From positions 30,410-94,409 of the forward strand of contig JADFAE010000015.1 of assembly GCA_015665415.1 (NCBI GenBank): a DNA stretch of 64,000 nucleotides, given 5' to 3'. This document shows positions 17,775 to 26,756 of this stretch, one piece after another; position 1 is the first letter of the stretch; each line of letters starts with the position of its first letter. Source of the DNA: Roseobacter sp. Its GTDB lineage: Bacteria > Pseudomonadota > Alphaproteobacteria > Rhodobacterales > Rhodobacteraceae. The notes beneath the pieces are model-generated. The model was not told the DNA's origin and did no database searches. It saw only the letters and a list, made by a program, of their open reading frames with translations. The translations under genes were made by a program, and so were the position numbers.

Positions 17775-18289
17775 TCGGATTTCTCCAGATTTCGAAAATA
17801 GATTTCTTCGGCCTCAAGGCGGGCTTGGGGTGAGAGATGGTCAAAGGTCACCCGACCTTGGAGGTGGTCATATTCATGCTGAATGCAGCGGGCGGCAAAG
17901 CCGTCAAAACTGCCGGCCTGCCAGCGGCGGGTCTCATCCTGCCAGCGCAGAGTAACAGAGCTAGGCCGCTGAACTTCGGTCAGGACACCGGGGATTGAAA
18001 GACAGCCCTCAACGCCGCTTTCTTGCTGCCCACCAACTGACACCAGCTCAGGGTTGATCATCACCAGCGGGGTGCCTGCGGTCCTGTCCGAGCTGTCCTT
18101 CCAGGTGGCATCCATCACAAACAGCCGCTTGAGCACGCCGATCTGCGGTGCCGCCAGCCCGCGACCGGGAGCGGCGTACATAGTTTCAAACATATCGGCG
18201 ATCAGCTCTGCCAGGTCTTCATCGCCCACGGAATCGCAGGGCGTGGACAGTCCCGGGTCAGGCCATTGCAGAATTTGCAGCAGCGCCAT
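17771..18289 (-). CDS. def: Peptide deformylase (second copy)
   Basis: Removes the formyl group from the N-terminal Met of new proteins. All catalytic motifs are present: GRGLAAPQIG (with Arg in place of the usual aliphatic residue), EGCLSIPG with metal-ligand Cys96, and HEYDH with His138, Glu139 and His142. Length is 172 residues. It lies between the degenerate copy downstream (4 bp overlap) and the third copy upstream (5 bp gap). Confidence 0.93.
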   Translation of the reverse strand: MALLQILQWPDPGLSTPCDSVGDEDLAELIADMFETMYAAPGRGLAAPQIGVLKRLFVMDATWKDSSDRTAGTPLVMINPELVSVGGQQESGVEGCLSIPGVLTEVQRPSSVTLRWQDETRRWQAGSFDGFAARCIQHEYDHLQGRVTFDHLSPQARLEAEEIYFRNLEKSE

Positions 18290-18294
18290 GACGA

Positions 18295-18813
18295 CTAGCC
18301 CCGCGCCTGCTCACGTTTGAGCTTTTGCATCTTGCGGGTGATCATCTGCCGCTTCAATGGTTTCAGATAATCGATGAACAGCTTGCCCTCGAGGTGGTCG
18401 ATCTCATGCTGGACGCAGGTCGCCCAGAGCCCGTCAAAGGTCTCTCGTTGCAGCTTGCCGTCGCGGTCGAGCCATTGCACCTCGACCTCTTTGGGGCGGG
18501 TGACTTCGGCATATTGATCCGGAATCGACAGGCAGCCCTCTTCATAGACATTGGTCTCGTCCGCGGAGGCGATGATTTCAGGGTTGAACATCACCAAGGG
18601 CTTGGCCGCCACGCCCTCTTCCTTTTCGCAATCCAGCACGATGAGCCGCTCCAGAATGCCAATCTGCGGTGCCGCCAGGCCTATACCGGGCGCTGCATAC
18701 ATGGTTTCCAACATGTCGTCGGCCAGCAGACGCAGCTTGTCCGAAAGATCAGCTACCGGGGCACAGATCTTTTTCAAACGGGGATCGGGATGGATCAGGA
18801 TCGAGTGTTTCAT
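18295..18813 (-). CDS. def: Peptide deformylase (first gene of the triplet)
   Basis: The most canonical of the three copies: GIGLAAPQIG, EGCLSIPDQ with Cys94, and HEIDH with His136, Glu137 and His140. The 172-residue length and the Lys/Arg-rich C-terminal helix (LKPLKRQMITRKM) are typical of the bacterial type I enzyme that docks on the ribosome. It is the first gene of the def-def-def-fmt convoy and is probably the essential deformylase. Confidence 0.96.
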   Translation of the reverse strand: MKHSILIHPDPRLKKICAPVADLSDKLRLLADDMLETMYAAPGIGLAAPQIGILERLIVLDCEKEEGVAAKPLVMFNPEIIASADETNVYEEGCLSIPDQYAEVTRPKEVEVQWLDRDGKLQRETFDGLWATCVQHEIDHLEGKLFIDYLKPLKRQMITRKMQKLKREQARG

Positions 18814-18980
18814 GGGCTTGATTTAGGCCATTGCCTGCCGCACTGCAACGCCCCCGTGATTGCTGCTGTTTTCACCCTGATTTGCCTGTTCTACGCAAGC
18901 AGGCAAACAACCAAGAACAGATCCCCTTGCACATGGCGCGTTTCCCGCTAGCTTCGCGGGTAAACAAGCGGAGTTTACCA

Positions 18981-20153
18981 ATGGATTTTGACAGCATCAT
19001 CGATCGTCGCGGCACACATAGTGTGAAATGGGACAATATGGAGAGCCTCTATGGCGTCTCTCCCGATGAAGGGCTGTCGATGTGGGTGGCCGACATGGAT
19101 TTTGCCGTGCCCGCCGTGATCACCGACCAGATGCGCGCGATGGCGGATCACGGTATCTATGGATACGTCGACTGCGACAGACCCTACAAGGATGCAATCT
19201 GCTGGTGGATGCAGAACCGCCATGGCTGGCAGGTCGAGGCGGATGCGATCTTTACCACCACCGGCCTGGTCAATGGCGTTGGCATGTGCCTTGACGCCTT
19301 TACCCAGCCCGGCGACGGCATCGTTGTCTTCACCCCCGTCTATCACGCCTTTGCCAAGGTGATCCGCAATGCCGGCCGCGAGGTGGTCGAATGCGAAATG
19401 ACCAATACCGATGGCCGCTACGAGATGGACATGGCCGCTTATGACGCGCAGATGACCGGCAAAGAAAAGATGGTCATCCTGTGTTCACCGCATAACCCCG
19501 GCGGCCGGGTCTGGACCCAGGAGGAACTGCAGGCGGTGGCGGATTTTGCCAAGCGCCACGATCTGCTGCTGCTCTCGGATGAGATTCACCACGATCTGGT
19601 CTTTGGCGATGCCACCCATATCCCGATGCAGAACGCCGTGCCCGAGATCACCGACAGGCTGCTGATGCTGACCGCGCCCTCCAAGACCTTCAACTTTGCC
19701 GGGCTACACACAGGCCAGGTGATCATTCCCGATCCGGATCTGCGCGAGACATTCCGCCGCCGCATGCTGGCGCTGGCGCTGTCGCCGAACTCTGCCGGCC
19801 AATTGGCAACCGCTGCGGTCTATTCGCCTGAGGGGGCAAAATGGGCCGATGAGCTGGTCACATATATCGACGGCAACTGTCAGGCCTTCAATGCGGCCAT
19901 CGCAGAGATCCCCGGCCTCAGCGCGATGAAGCTGCAGGCCACCTATCTGGCCTGGGTGGATTTCTCCGGCACCGGGATGAGCCGCGAAGAATTCACCAAA
20001 CGGGTGGAACAGGGCGCTGGGATCGCGGCCAATCACGGCACCACCTTTGGCACCGGTGGTGAAAATTTCCTGCGCTTCAACATGGGCACCCAGAGGTCCC
20101 GTGTCCTTGAGGCGGGCGAGCGCCTGGCCAAGGCCTTTGGCGACCTGCAGTAG
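18981..20153 (+). CDS. MalY/PatB-type PLP aminotransferase or C-S lyase
   Basis: A 390-residue fold-type I PLP enzyme. The PLP lysine lies in TAPSKTFNFAGLHTG; other motifs are LSMWVADMDFAVP, the MalY/PatB N-terminal signature, CSPHNPGGRVW and LLSDEIHHDLVF with the PLP-stacking acidic residue. This branch contains cystathionine beta-lyases and cysteine-S-conjugate lyases, so a C-S lyase role is more likely than true transamination. The ATG at 18981 is preceded by GCGGAG; the in-frame upstream extension is not conserved in composition. Confidence 0.85.
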   Translation: MDFDSIIDRRGTHSVKWDNMESLYGVSPDEGLSMWVADMDFAVPAVITDQMRAMADHGIYGYVDCDRPYKDAICWWMQNRHGWQVEADAIFTTTGLVNGVGMCLDAFTQPGDGIVVFTPVYHAFAKVIRNAGREVVECEMTNTDGRYEMDMAAYDAQMTGKEKMVILCSPHNPGGRVWTQEELQAVADFAKRHDLLLLSDEIHHDLVFGDATHIPMQNAVPEITDRLLMLTAPSKTFNFAGLHTGQVIIPDPDLRETFRRRMLALALSPNSAGQLATAAVYSPEGAKWADELVTYIDGNCQAFNAAIAEIPGLSAMKLQATYLAWVDFSGTGMSREEFTKRVEQGAGIAANHGTTFGTGGENFLRFNMGTQRSRVLEAGERLAKAFGDLQ

Positions 20154-20156
20154 AAC

Positions 20157-20693
20157 TTGCTGAGGCGCGTCCTCATTGCAGTCGCGATTTGCGGCGGCGC
20201 GGCACTGGGCTGGGGGCTATGGCACAGCTATGGCCCCGGCTCCACTGCGCCCCCTGATCTGGCTGCCGAGGTTGATCGGGTCGATCATATCCTGATTGAG
20301 AAGACCTCTCGTCGCCTCACCGCCAGCCGCAGAGGCGAGACCGTGCTTTCGTTCAATGTTGCGCTTGGCTTTGCCCCCATCGGCGACAAGCAGCAGGAAG
20401 GCGACGGCAAAACGCCCGAGGGTCTGTTCAAAGTCAATCGCCGTAATCAGAACAGCAGCTATCACCTGTCGCTCGGGCTCGACTATCCGCAAGCCGAAGA
20501 TCTCGCACATGCAAAAGACCTGGGCATAGATCCAGGCGGCGATATCTTCATTCACGGTCAACCCAACACCCTGGGTGGCGTACTGATCCTGCCTGGCGAC
20601 TGGACCGCCGGCTGCATTGCCATCAGCGACGCCGAGATGGAGGCCCTTTGGCAGCTGGTCGAACTGGGCACCGTGGTGGAGATCAGACCCTGA
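20157..20693 (+). CDS. L,D-transpeptidase (YkuD) family protein
   Basis: A 178-residue secreted or membrane-anchored protein. The first 22 residues form a signal anchor. The YkuD core has IFIHGQPNTLGG with the conserved His, followed by GDWTAGCIAIS with the nucleophilic Cys; the DWTxGCIA form belongs to the YafK-like subgroup rather than the SHGC type. These enzymes cut or crosslink peptidoglycan peptides. The start is a TTG 4 bases after the aminotransferase stop, so the two genes are probably cotranscribed. Confidence 0.82.
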   Translation: MLRRVLIAVAICGGAALGWGLWHSYGPGSTAPPDLAAEVDRVDHILIEKTSRRLTASRRGETVLSFNVALGFAPIGDKQQEGDGKTPEGLFKVNRRNQNSSYHLSLGLDYPQAEDLAHAKDLGIDPGGDIFIHGQPNTLGGVLILPGDWTAGCIAISDAEMEALWQLVELGTVVEIRP

Positions 20694-20721
20694 CGCTGTG
20701 GCCTCTCAGATAACCAGACAA

Positions 20722-20752
20722 CAAAAAACCCGCAGAACCTGGGCCTGCGGGT
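20722..20752 (-). terminator. Rho-independent terminator for the 122-residue gene
   Basis: Read on the minus strand, ACCCGCAG (20752-20745) pairs with CTGCGGGT (20735-20728) and is followed by TTTTTTGT. It lies 37 bp past the stop of the minus-strand gene at 20789. Confidence 0.75.
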
Positions 20753-20788
20753 CGTGTTAGACTCTTTATGATCGCGCACTGGACGCCG

Positions 20789-21157
20789 TTACAAACGCCC
20801 TTCAGCACCATCATTGCCGAGCAAACCAACCGGGGCATCAGGGGCCCGATAAAAATCAAGCGGGGCTTTGTCGGCAGCAACGGTAGAGCGCTTGAACTCA
20901 TAGCGCATCTCGCCGCCTTCGGCCTCGGAGGCAACAATCAGGCATTGCGACAGATGCCGCGTGCCATCAAACAGATCCACTAGCCCGCGCAGCTGCGGCG
21001 CAATCTCTTCTTCAACCGAAAACCCGGTCGCCCACATCCGCAGCACCGGGAAATAGTCCTCCCCGGTCAACACCCGCAGGCGGCTTTTCTTCTTGAGCCC
21101 AGTAAGCCGTGCGGCATCCAGGGCTTCTTGAACAGCTTTTGGCACATAGGTGGTCAT
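20789..21157 (-). CDS. Hypothetical protein
   Basis: A 122-residue soluble protein I do not recognise. It opens MTTYVPKAVQEALDAARL and continues with a basic patch LTGLKKKSRLRV, an acidic middle around VEEEIAPQLRG and a C-terminal segment containing MRYEFKRSTVAA. The start at 21157 is chosen because the 72 codons upstream in frame look non-coding. It stands alone with its own terminator, between the YkuD gene and the GST. Confidence 0.65.
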   Translation of the reverse strand: MTTYVPKAVQEALDAARLTGLKKKSRLRVLTGEDYFPVLRMWATGFSVEEEIAPQLRGLVDLFDGTRHLSQCLIVASEAEGGEMRYEFKRSTVAADKAPLDFYRAPDAPVGLLGNDGAEGRL

Positions 21158-21417
21158 GGCAGCAGCCTTCCAGACTAGCGGTTGAGCGAGGGGAATCGCA
21201 AAAAGATGGGCTTGTGAGCCACCCCTTAAAGGTGCCTCGGAAATAGATAAAATCAAGTGAACATTTTGAGACAATTTGCCACCAAAGGATAGTTCTCTGC
21301 CGATCCCCCATCCCAGATGTGCGGCCATGCAGAGCAGCTGCGCGACAGCAGAGATAGGCCCAGGCCACGTCACGCTCTATCTGTTTTCGCAGTCATTACT
21401 GCTGAGGAGTGCACCCG

Positions 21418-22392
21418 ATGGGACTATTGATTGACGGCGTCTGGAAGGATCAATGGTATGATACCAAATCGACCGGCGGCGCGTTCAAACGCTCTGCGGC
21501 GCAGTTTCGTAACTGGGTAACCTGCGACGGCAGTGCCGGTCCCGACGGCACAGATGGCTTCAAGGCCGAAAGCGGTCGCTACCATCTTTATGTCTCGCTG
21601 GCCTGTCCCTGGGCACACCGCACCCTGATCTTTCGCCAGCTCAAAGATCTGGAGGATCATATTTCGGTTTCGGTGGTACATCCGGATATGCTGGACGAAG
21701 GCTGGACCTTTGAGCGCGACGACCACGGAGCCACTGGAGATCACCTCTATGGCAGTAGCCACGCGCATCAGATCTATACCCGCGCCGATACCACCTATAC
21801 CGGCCGCGTCACGGTGCCGATCCTGTGGGACAAACAGCGCGCGACCATCGTCTCGAATGAAAGCGCGGATATCATCCGCATGTTCAATTCCGCCTTTGAC
21901 GAGATCACCGGCAATGACCGGGACTTCTGGCCGGAAGAGCTGCGCGAACCCATTGAAGCCGTGAACACCCGCATCTACAGCACCCTCAACAACGGCGTTT
22001 ACAAATGCGGCTTTGCTACCTCCCAAGAGGCCTATGACGCCGCGGTTGAACCGCTGTTTGCCACCCTGGACTGGCTTGAGGATCTGCTGTCGCAGCATCG
22101 CTATCTGATGGGGGAGCAACTGACCGAAGCGGATTGGCGTCTTTTCACCACCCTGGTGCGCTTTGACCCAGTTTATCATCTGCACTTCAAGTGCAACCGC
22201 AAGAGGATCTCGGACTACCCGAACCTCTGGGCCTATTGCCGCGAGTTGTACCAACATCCTGGTGTCAGCGCGACTGTGGGCATGGACCATATCGTGCGTC
22301 ACTACCACTATAGTCACAACACCATTAACCCCTATCGGATTATACCGGTAAACCCCGATATCGACTGGGCCGAACCGCATCGGCGCGGTTAA
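21418..22392 (+). CDS. Glutathionyl-hydroquinone reductase-like GST (Xi class)
   Basis: A 324-residue glutathione transferase of the YqjG/PcpF class. The N-terminal thioredoxin fold contains YVSLACPWAHRTLI, where the Cys of CPWAH is the catalytic nucleophile that reduces glutathionyl-hydroquinones. SNESADIIRMFN is the glutathione-binding SxE block, and the C-terminal helical domain ends with VRHYHYSHNTINP, characteristic of this class. The ATG at 21418 follows GAGGAG at 21404-21409. Confidence 0.9.
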   Translation: MGLLIDGVWKDQWYDTKSTGGAFKRSAAQFRNWVTCDGSAGPDGTDGFKAESGRYHLYVSLACPWAHRTLIFRQLKDLEDHISVSVVHPDMLDEGWTFERDDHGATGDHLYGSSHAHQIYTRADTTYTGRVTVPILWDKQRATIVSNESADIIRMFNSAFDEITGNDRDFWPEELREPIEAVNTRIYSTLNNGVYKCGFATSQEAYDAAVEPLFATLDWLEDLLSQHRYLMGEQLTEADWRLFTTLVRFDPVYHLHFKCNRKRISDYPNLWAYCRELYQHPGVSATVGMDHIVRHYHYSHNTINPYRIIPVNPDIDWAEPHRRG

Positions 22393-22543
22393 ATCCAATG
22401 TCCAACGCGGGCAGCAGGCCGTGACAGCTGACGAATGCCCCAATAGATTGTGAAGCCCGCTTGCCTTATTGGCCTCGCTGTTTCATACGCTGTAGAACGG
22501 TGCTAGTTGCGCCAGCGATGTTACCAGCTCGGGGCCTGCTTTC

Positions 22544-23518
22544 ATGTCGGCAAGTGTTCTAGACAACCCTGTTGAAACCGGCGCCACCCTGCGTGACCAC
22601 GGCGGCAATCTCAGCGCTGCCATTCGGCGCTATGGCGGCAGCCGCGCGGATTGGATCGATCTGTCAACTGGCATCAACCCCAATCCCTATCCGCTGCCAG
22701 AACTGACTGCGGCGGATTGGGGGGAGCTGCCGGACACCGAGGCCAGCGAAGCCTTGCAACAAGCGGCCCGACGATTCTGGAACATCCCTGCGGGAGCCGC
22801 GGTACTGCCCGCCCCCGGTGCCTCCGCGCTGATCGCGCTGGTGCCCGGATTGGCAGATCCGCGCTGGGTAAAGATCGAAACTCCCACCTATAACGAACAT
22901 GCCGCCGCCTTTGCCAACCACGGCTGGAAGCTGTCCCAAAGCGAACCGGTCGAGGCCCGCGTTGCGGTGCATCCCAACAACCCGGATGGGCGTCTTTGGC
23001 GTGAAGAGGAACTTGGCGCGCCTCTCACGGTAATCGACGAGAGTTTTTGCGATGTCTGCCCCGAGCAGAGTCTGATCCATCTGGCCGACAAGCCGGGCAC
23101 CATCGTGTTGAAAAGTTTTGGAAAATTCTGGGGGCTGGCCGGCATGCGGCTGGGCTTTGCCATTGGCGATCCGGTGCTGCTTCAACGGCTGTCCAATCTG
23201 CAGGGCCCCTGGGCGGTTTCCGGACCGGCGCTGAAAACCGGCATCCAGGCGCTGCGGGATCATAGCTGGGCCGCGACCACCCGTCAGGACTTGGCCCGCG
23301 ACGCCCGGCGTCTGGATCAGTTGGCGGCGGCCAGAGGTGCGAGATTGCTTGGCGGCACAGACCTGTTTCGCCTCTATGAGGTCAGCGATGCCGCCGCCTG
23401 GCAGGACCGCCTGGCTCATGCCCATATCTGGAGCCGCGTCTTTCCCTATTCCAAGACCTTTCTCCGCCTCGGTCTGCCCCCCAAAGCGGGATGGGAGCGA
23501 CTGGAGGCCGCCCTATGA
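22544..23518 (+). CDS. cobC: Threonine-phosphate decarboxylase (cobalamin synthesis)
   Basis: PLP enzyme that makes (R)-1-amino-2-propanol phosphate, the linker joined to the corrin ring. At 324 residues it is a small histidinol-phosphate aminotransferase-like protein. [12 protein letters not shown] near residue 45 is the CobC/CobD hallmark; the PLP lysine is in [16 protein letters not shown]. The gene overlaps cbiB by 4 bp (ATGA), and the product is the substrate for CbiB. No B12 box is visible upstream. Confidence 0.93.
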   Translation: MSASVLDNPVETGATLRDHGGNLSAAIRRYGGSRADWIDLSTGINPNPYPLPELTAADWGELPDTEASEALQQAARRFWNIPAGAAVLPAPGASALIALVPGLADPRWVKIETPTYNEHAAAFANHGWKLSQSEPVEARVAVHPNNPDGRLWREEELGAPLTVIDESFCDVCPEQSLIHLADKPGTIVLKSFGKFWGLAGMRLGFAIGDPVLLQRLSNLQGPWAVSGPALKTGIQALRDHSWAATTRQDLARDARRLDQLAAARGARLLGGTDLFRLYEVSDAAAWQDRLAHAHIWSRVFPYSKTFLRLGLPPKAGWERLEAAL

Positions 23519-24426
23519 GTACCGCCGAAATCCTGGTCCTGGCCCTGCTGCTGGACGCCGTTCTCGGAGAGCCCGCCTGGCTTTGGTCGCGACTGCCGCA
23601 CCCGGCGGTGCTGATGGGCAAATGCGTCTCCTGGTTGGAGACCCGCCTCAATATCGGCGATGGGCGGCGCGCCAAGGGCGTGCTTGCCGTTGCCCTTCTG
23701 GTTGGCACCGGGGTGGGGCTGGGCTGGCTGTTGTCGTTTTTTGGACCTGTGGTCGAGTGTCTGGTCGCGGCGATTCTGCTGGCGCAGCGCTCTTTGGTCG
23801 AACATCTGCACGCCGTGGCCACAGGTCTGGGTCAATCCCTCGCCGCCGGACAACAAGCGGTTTCGATGATCGTCAGCCGTGACACGGACAGCATGACGGG
23901 ACCGCAAGTGGCTCGCTCTGCCATCGAAAGCGGCTCTGAAAACATGTCGGATGGGGTCATCGCTCCGGCCTTTTGGTTTTTGGTCGCAGGGCTGCCGGGG
24001 CTGCTCGCCTACAAGATGATCAATACCGGAGACAGCATGATCGGCTATCGCAATCCCCGATTTGAGGACTTTGGCTGGGCCACTGCCCGGCTGGATGATC
24101 TGGTCAACCTGATCCCGGCCCGTCTGACCGGCCTGATGATGGCACTGGTGGGGGGCTGCCTGCGCGACTGGCCCGCCCTGGTCCGGGATGCGGGCAAGCA
24201 CCGTTCGCCCAATGCCGGCTGGCCCGAGGCCGCCATGGCCCGCGCCCTTCAGGTCTCCTTGGCGGGGCCACGCTCCTATGACGGTGAAATGCGAGACTTT
24301 CCCTGGGTCAATGAAACCGGTGCCAAAGGCCCTACCGGGGCCACCATTCTGCGCAGCTGCGAGATCCTGTGGAAAACATGGGGGCTTGCATTGGCGCTAA
24401 CGGTTGCTTTTGCACTCATCTTTTAG
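23515..24426 (+). CDS. cbiB: Adenosylcobinamide-phosphate synthase
   Basis: Integral membrane enzyme that attaches the aminopropanol phosphate linker to adenosylcobyric acid. The conserved N-terminus [20 protein letters not shown], the block [20 protein letters not shown] and [13 protein letters not shown] are diagnostic. There are four or five membrane segments in 303 residues. The start overlaps the cobC stop. Called cobD in some alphaproteobacteria. Confidence 0.94.
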   Translation: MSTAEILVLALLLDAVLGEPAWLWSRLPHPAVLMGKCVSWLETRLNIGDGRRAKGVLAVALLVGTGVGLGWLLSFFGPVVECLVAAILLAQRSLVEHLHAVATGLGQSLAAGQQAVSMIVSRDTDSMTGPQVARSAIESGSENMSDGVIAPAFWFLVAGLPGLLAYKMINTGDSMIGYRNPRFEDFGWATARLDDLVNLIPARLTGLMMALVGGCLRDWPALVRDAGKHRSPNAGWPEAAMARALQVSLAGPRSYDGEMRDFPWVNETGAKGPTGATILRSCEILWKTWGLALALTVAFALIF

Positions 24427-24464
24427 CACAAAACTGTCTTGAGTATTTCCAGAAGGACGATCCG

Positions 24465-25634
24465 ATGCGCCTCTTGCCCCTAGCCCTTGCCGCCCTGTTG
24501 ATTCCGGCCACGGCCTTTGCCCAATGCGGCGGCGGTTTTTCGGGTTTTGTCCAATCGCTCAAGCAAGAGGCAATGAATGCAGGCTATGACGTCAGCACCG
24601 TCAACGGCTTTTTCAAAGGCGCGCGCCAGGATCCCAAGGTACTGCGGGCCGATCGCGCCCAGGGGGTGTTCCAAAAGCCCTTTATCGAATTCTCCCGTCG
24701 GCTGATTTCGCAAAGCCGCATCGACCGCGGCCGCTCCATGGCGCAGAAATACGACAGCACCTTTCGCCGCATCGAAACCACCTATGGCATCAACCGCGGT
24801 GTCTTGCTGGCCTTTTGGGCCTTTGAGACCGACTACGGCAGCTTTCAGGGCGATTTCAACACCCGCAACGCGCTGATCACCTTGGCCCATGACTGCCGCC
24901 GACCTGAACTGTTCCGACCTCAGATTTTCGCGGCGCTGGAGCTGTACAGCCGGGGCAATTTAGATCCCAACCGCACCACCGGTGCCTGGGCCGGTGAGAT
25001 CGGCATGGTGCAGATGCTGCCGCAGGATATTCTCGACAATGGTGTTGATGCCGATGGCGACGGCCATGTAAGCCTCAAGACCTCGGCCCCGGACGCACTG
25101 ATGTCGGGGGCCAAGATGCTGTCGCACCTGGGCTGGACAGCGGGCGAACCCTGGCTGCAGGAGGTCACCATTCCCACAGGTCTCGACCTGACAAAATCCG
25201 GCACCGGTTCCAAGCTCTCGGTCCAGGAGTGGCAAGGCATGGGCGTGCGCGCCAAAGACGGATCCCTGGGGGCGCGGGGCCTGCAGGCCTCGTTACTGCT
25301 GCCGCAGGGACACAAGGGACCGGCCTTCCTCGCCTATCCCAATTTTGATGTCTATTTCGAATGGAACCAAAGCTTTACCTATGTGTTGACCGCAGCCTAT
25401 TTTGCCAATCGCCTGGAGGGCTCTTCGGTTTATCGCGCAGGCAATCCCGATCAGGGGCTGAGCGGTGCGCAGATGAAACAGCTGCAACAAAAACTGCAGA
25501 GCCTCGGCCATGATGTTGGCAAGGTGGATGGAATTCTGGGGGCCAAGACCCGGGCGGCGATCCAGCGGGAACAACAGCGGCTTGGCCTGCCGGCTGACGC
25601 CTGGCCAACGCCCGCCCTGCTCAAACGTCTCTGA
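24465..25634 (+). CDS. Lytic murein transglycosylase with PG-binding domain
   Basis: A 389-residue periplasmic enzyme. A signal peptide covers residues 1-19 and ends at AFAQ. The MltB-type catalytic domain (about 25-320) has its catalytic Glu in LLAFWAFETDYGSFQGDF, plus GEIGMVQMLPQDIL and DGDGHVSLKTSAPDA. A peptidoglycan-binding domain type 1 closes the protein (about 333-389, with LGHDVGKVDGILGAKTRAAI). It cuts glycan strands to leave 1,6-anhydro ends. There is no lipobox, so it is soluble rather than a lipoprotein. Confidence 0.92.
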   Translation: MRLLPLALAALLIPATAFAQCGGGFSGFVQSLKQEAMNAGYDVSTVNGFFKGARQDPKVLRADRAQGVFQKPFIEFSRRLISQSRIDRGRSMAQKYDSTFRRIETTYGINRGVLLAFWAFETDYGSFQGDFNTRNALITLAHDCRRPELFRPQIFAALELYSRGNLDPNRTTGAWAGEIGMVQMLPQDILDNGVDADGDGHVSLKTSAPDALMSGAKMLSHLGWTAGEPWLQEVTIPTGLDLTKSGTGSKLSVQEWQGMGVRAKDGSLGARGLQASLLLPQGHKGPAFLAYPNFDVYFEWNQSFTYVLTAAYFANRLEGSSVYRAGNPDQGLSGAQMKQLQQKLQSLGHDVGKVDGILGAKTRAAIQREQQRLGLPADAWPTPALLKRL

Positions 25635-25644
25635 CCAACCGCGT

Positions 25645-26016
25645 CTAGGGCCGCACCGGGTAGCGATCTCCGGTTTCGGAAATCAGAATGACCCGCACGC
25701 CATTGCGTACATAAAGATCGCAACGCTGCCGCCCATTGGCAAAGACCACACAGACGCTGCCGTCCTGGGCGATATTGTAGCTGCCATGGGCCGTCCCGCC
25801 ACCGTTCTCGGCTGAATAGGTGTAGCTATAGGCACCCTGATCGCCATAGGCCGCGCGCCCGTCATCAAAGAAGGTAAAGCTCTGGCCGGCAAGGGAGGCC
25901 AGATCAACCTGGTCAAACGGCTGATCGCCGGGCCTGAGCACCCAATCGGCAGCTGTCGCCAGTGTTGCATAGGGCCAGAAAGCAAGGCACAGAAAAAGGG
26001 GCATGCGAGATGTCAT
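25645..26016 (-). CDS. Hypothetical periplasmic protein
   Basis: A 123-residue protein with a signal peptide of about 22 residues (ends LATAAD). The mature part has many aromatic and Gly residues (GDQGAYSYTYSAENGGGTA) and a pair of Cys in VCVVFANGRQRCDLYV that could form a disulfide. It resembles small beta-rich secreted proteins. No family is recognised. Confidence 0.65.
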   Translation of the reverse strand: MTSRMPLFLCLAFWPYATLATAADWVLRPGDQPFDQVDLASLAGQSFTFFDDGRAAYGDQGAYSYTYSAENGGGTAHGSYNIAQDGSVCVVFANGRQRCDLYVRNGVRVILISETGDRYPVRP

Positions 26017-26127
26017 GCCCCCAAACTAGAGAAGAAATTCTCCGCTTGCCTGTCACGTTGTGGTGATGGCCCGGCAGATCAGGAAACCGGGGCCAGATCC
26101 GCATCCGGCCCCTGTCGTATCTTGGTC

Positions 26128-26601
26128 TTAGTTTTTGAAGTCGATCACATCTTCAAAATCGCCCATGCGGCGCGACCAGAGAGCGACCGTGGTGGCGAAA
26201 TCATCTGCGCCCAACCCATCATCACCAAAATAGACATCCATCTCCAGCTTGGTCGAGCCATCATCGCCAACATAGGCACGCACCCAACGTTTCTCTTCGT
26301 TGAAATCATTGACGGTCTTCAGGCGCACCCGGCCATCGGTCGCATATCCGGAATAAAACTGGATCGAATCGCAGTTGGTGTTGTTGTCGCAGCCGTAGTA
26401 GAAAATGGTAAACTCGCTGCCGTAGTAGTTAACGTCCAACTGTGGATCGCCAACATTGTCTTCCAGAAGTTCGACACCAGCGCCTTCATCCAGGAAAAAG
26501 TTCTGGATGCTGCTGGCGGAGCGTGCAGTCAGGGTCTCAGCCTGGACCGCCATTGGGCTGATGGCGAGTGCAGCCACCACAAAGAGTTTCGTCAGATTCA
26601 T
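26128..26601 (-). CDS. YbjN-domain secreted protein
   Basis: A 157-residue protein with a signal peptide (residues 1-21, ending AVQA). The mature region contains a YbjN-like fold: QNFFLDEGAGVELLEDN, then the block GYATDGRVRLKTVNDFNEEK and KLEMDVYFGDDGLG. One CDNNTNCD stretch has two Cys close together. YbjN proteins are linked to type III chaperone-like folds and stress tolerance; the role here is unknown. The ATG at 26601 precedes the signal peptide. Confidence 0.75.
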   Translation of the reverse strand: MNLTKLFVVAALAISPMAVQAETLTARSASSIQNFFLDEGAGVELLEDNVGDPQLDVNYYGSEFTIFYYGCDNNTNCDSIQFYSGYATDGRVRLKTVNDFNEEKRWVRAYVGDDGSTKLEMDVYFGDDGLGADDFATTVALWSRRMGDFEDVIDFKN

Positions 26602-26756
26602 AGTTTCCTCCAATTGGCTATTCAAACAATGGCCTTGTTGCTTTTTGTCAAACTACAGAGCGGCCTATACAACAGGCAAGGGGGCGGTTTTTGTGCCTTT
26701 TCCCCCAAACCAAAAAAGAGACTGCCTTGTGCCCGCAAATCTTGCGAAATTTCTGC

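Noticed and set aside
22393..22543. Possible cobalamin riboswitch ahead of cobC
   Set aside because: No B12 box or related core was found in the 150 bases upstream.
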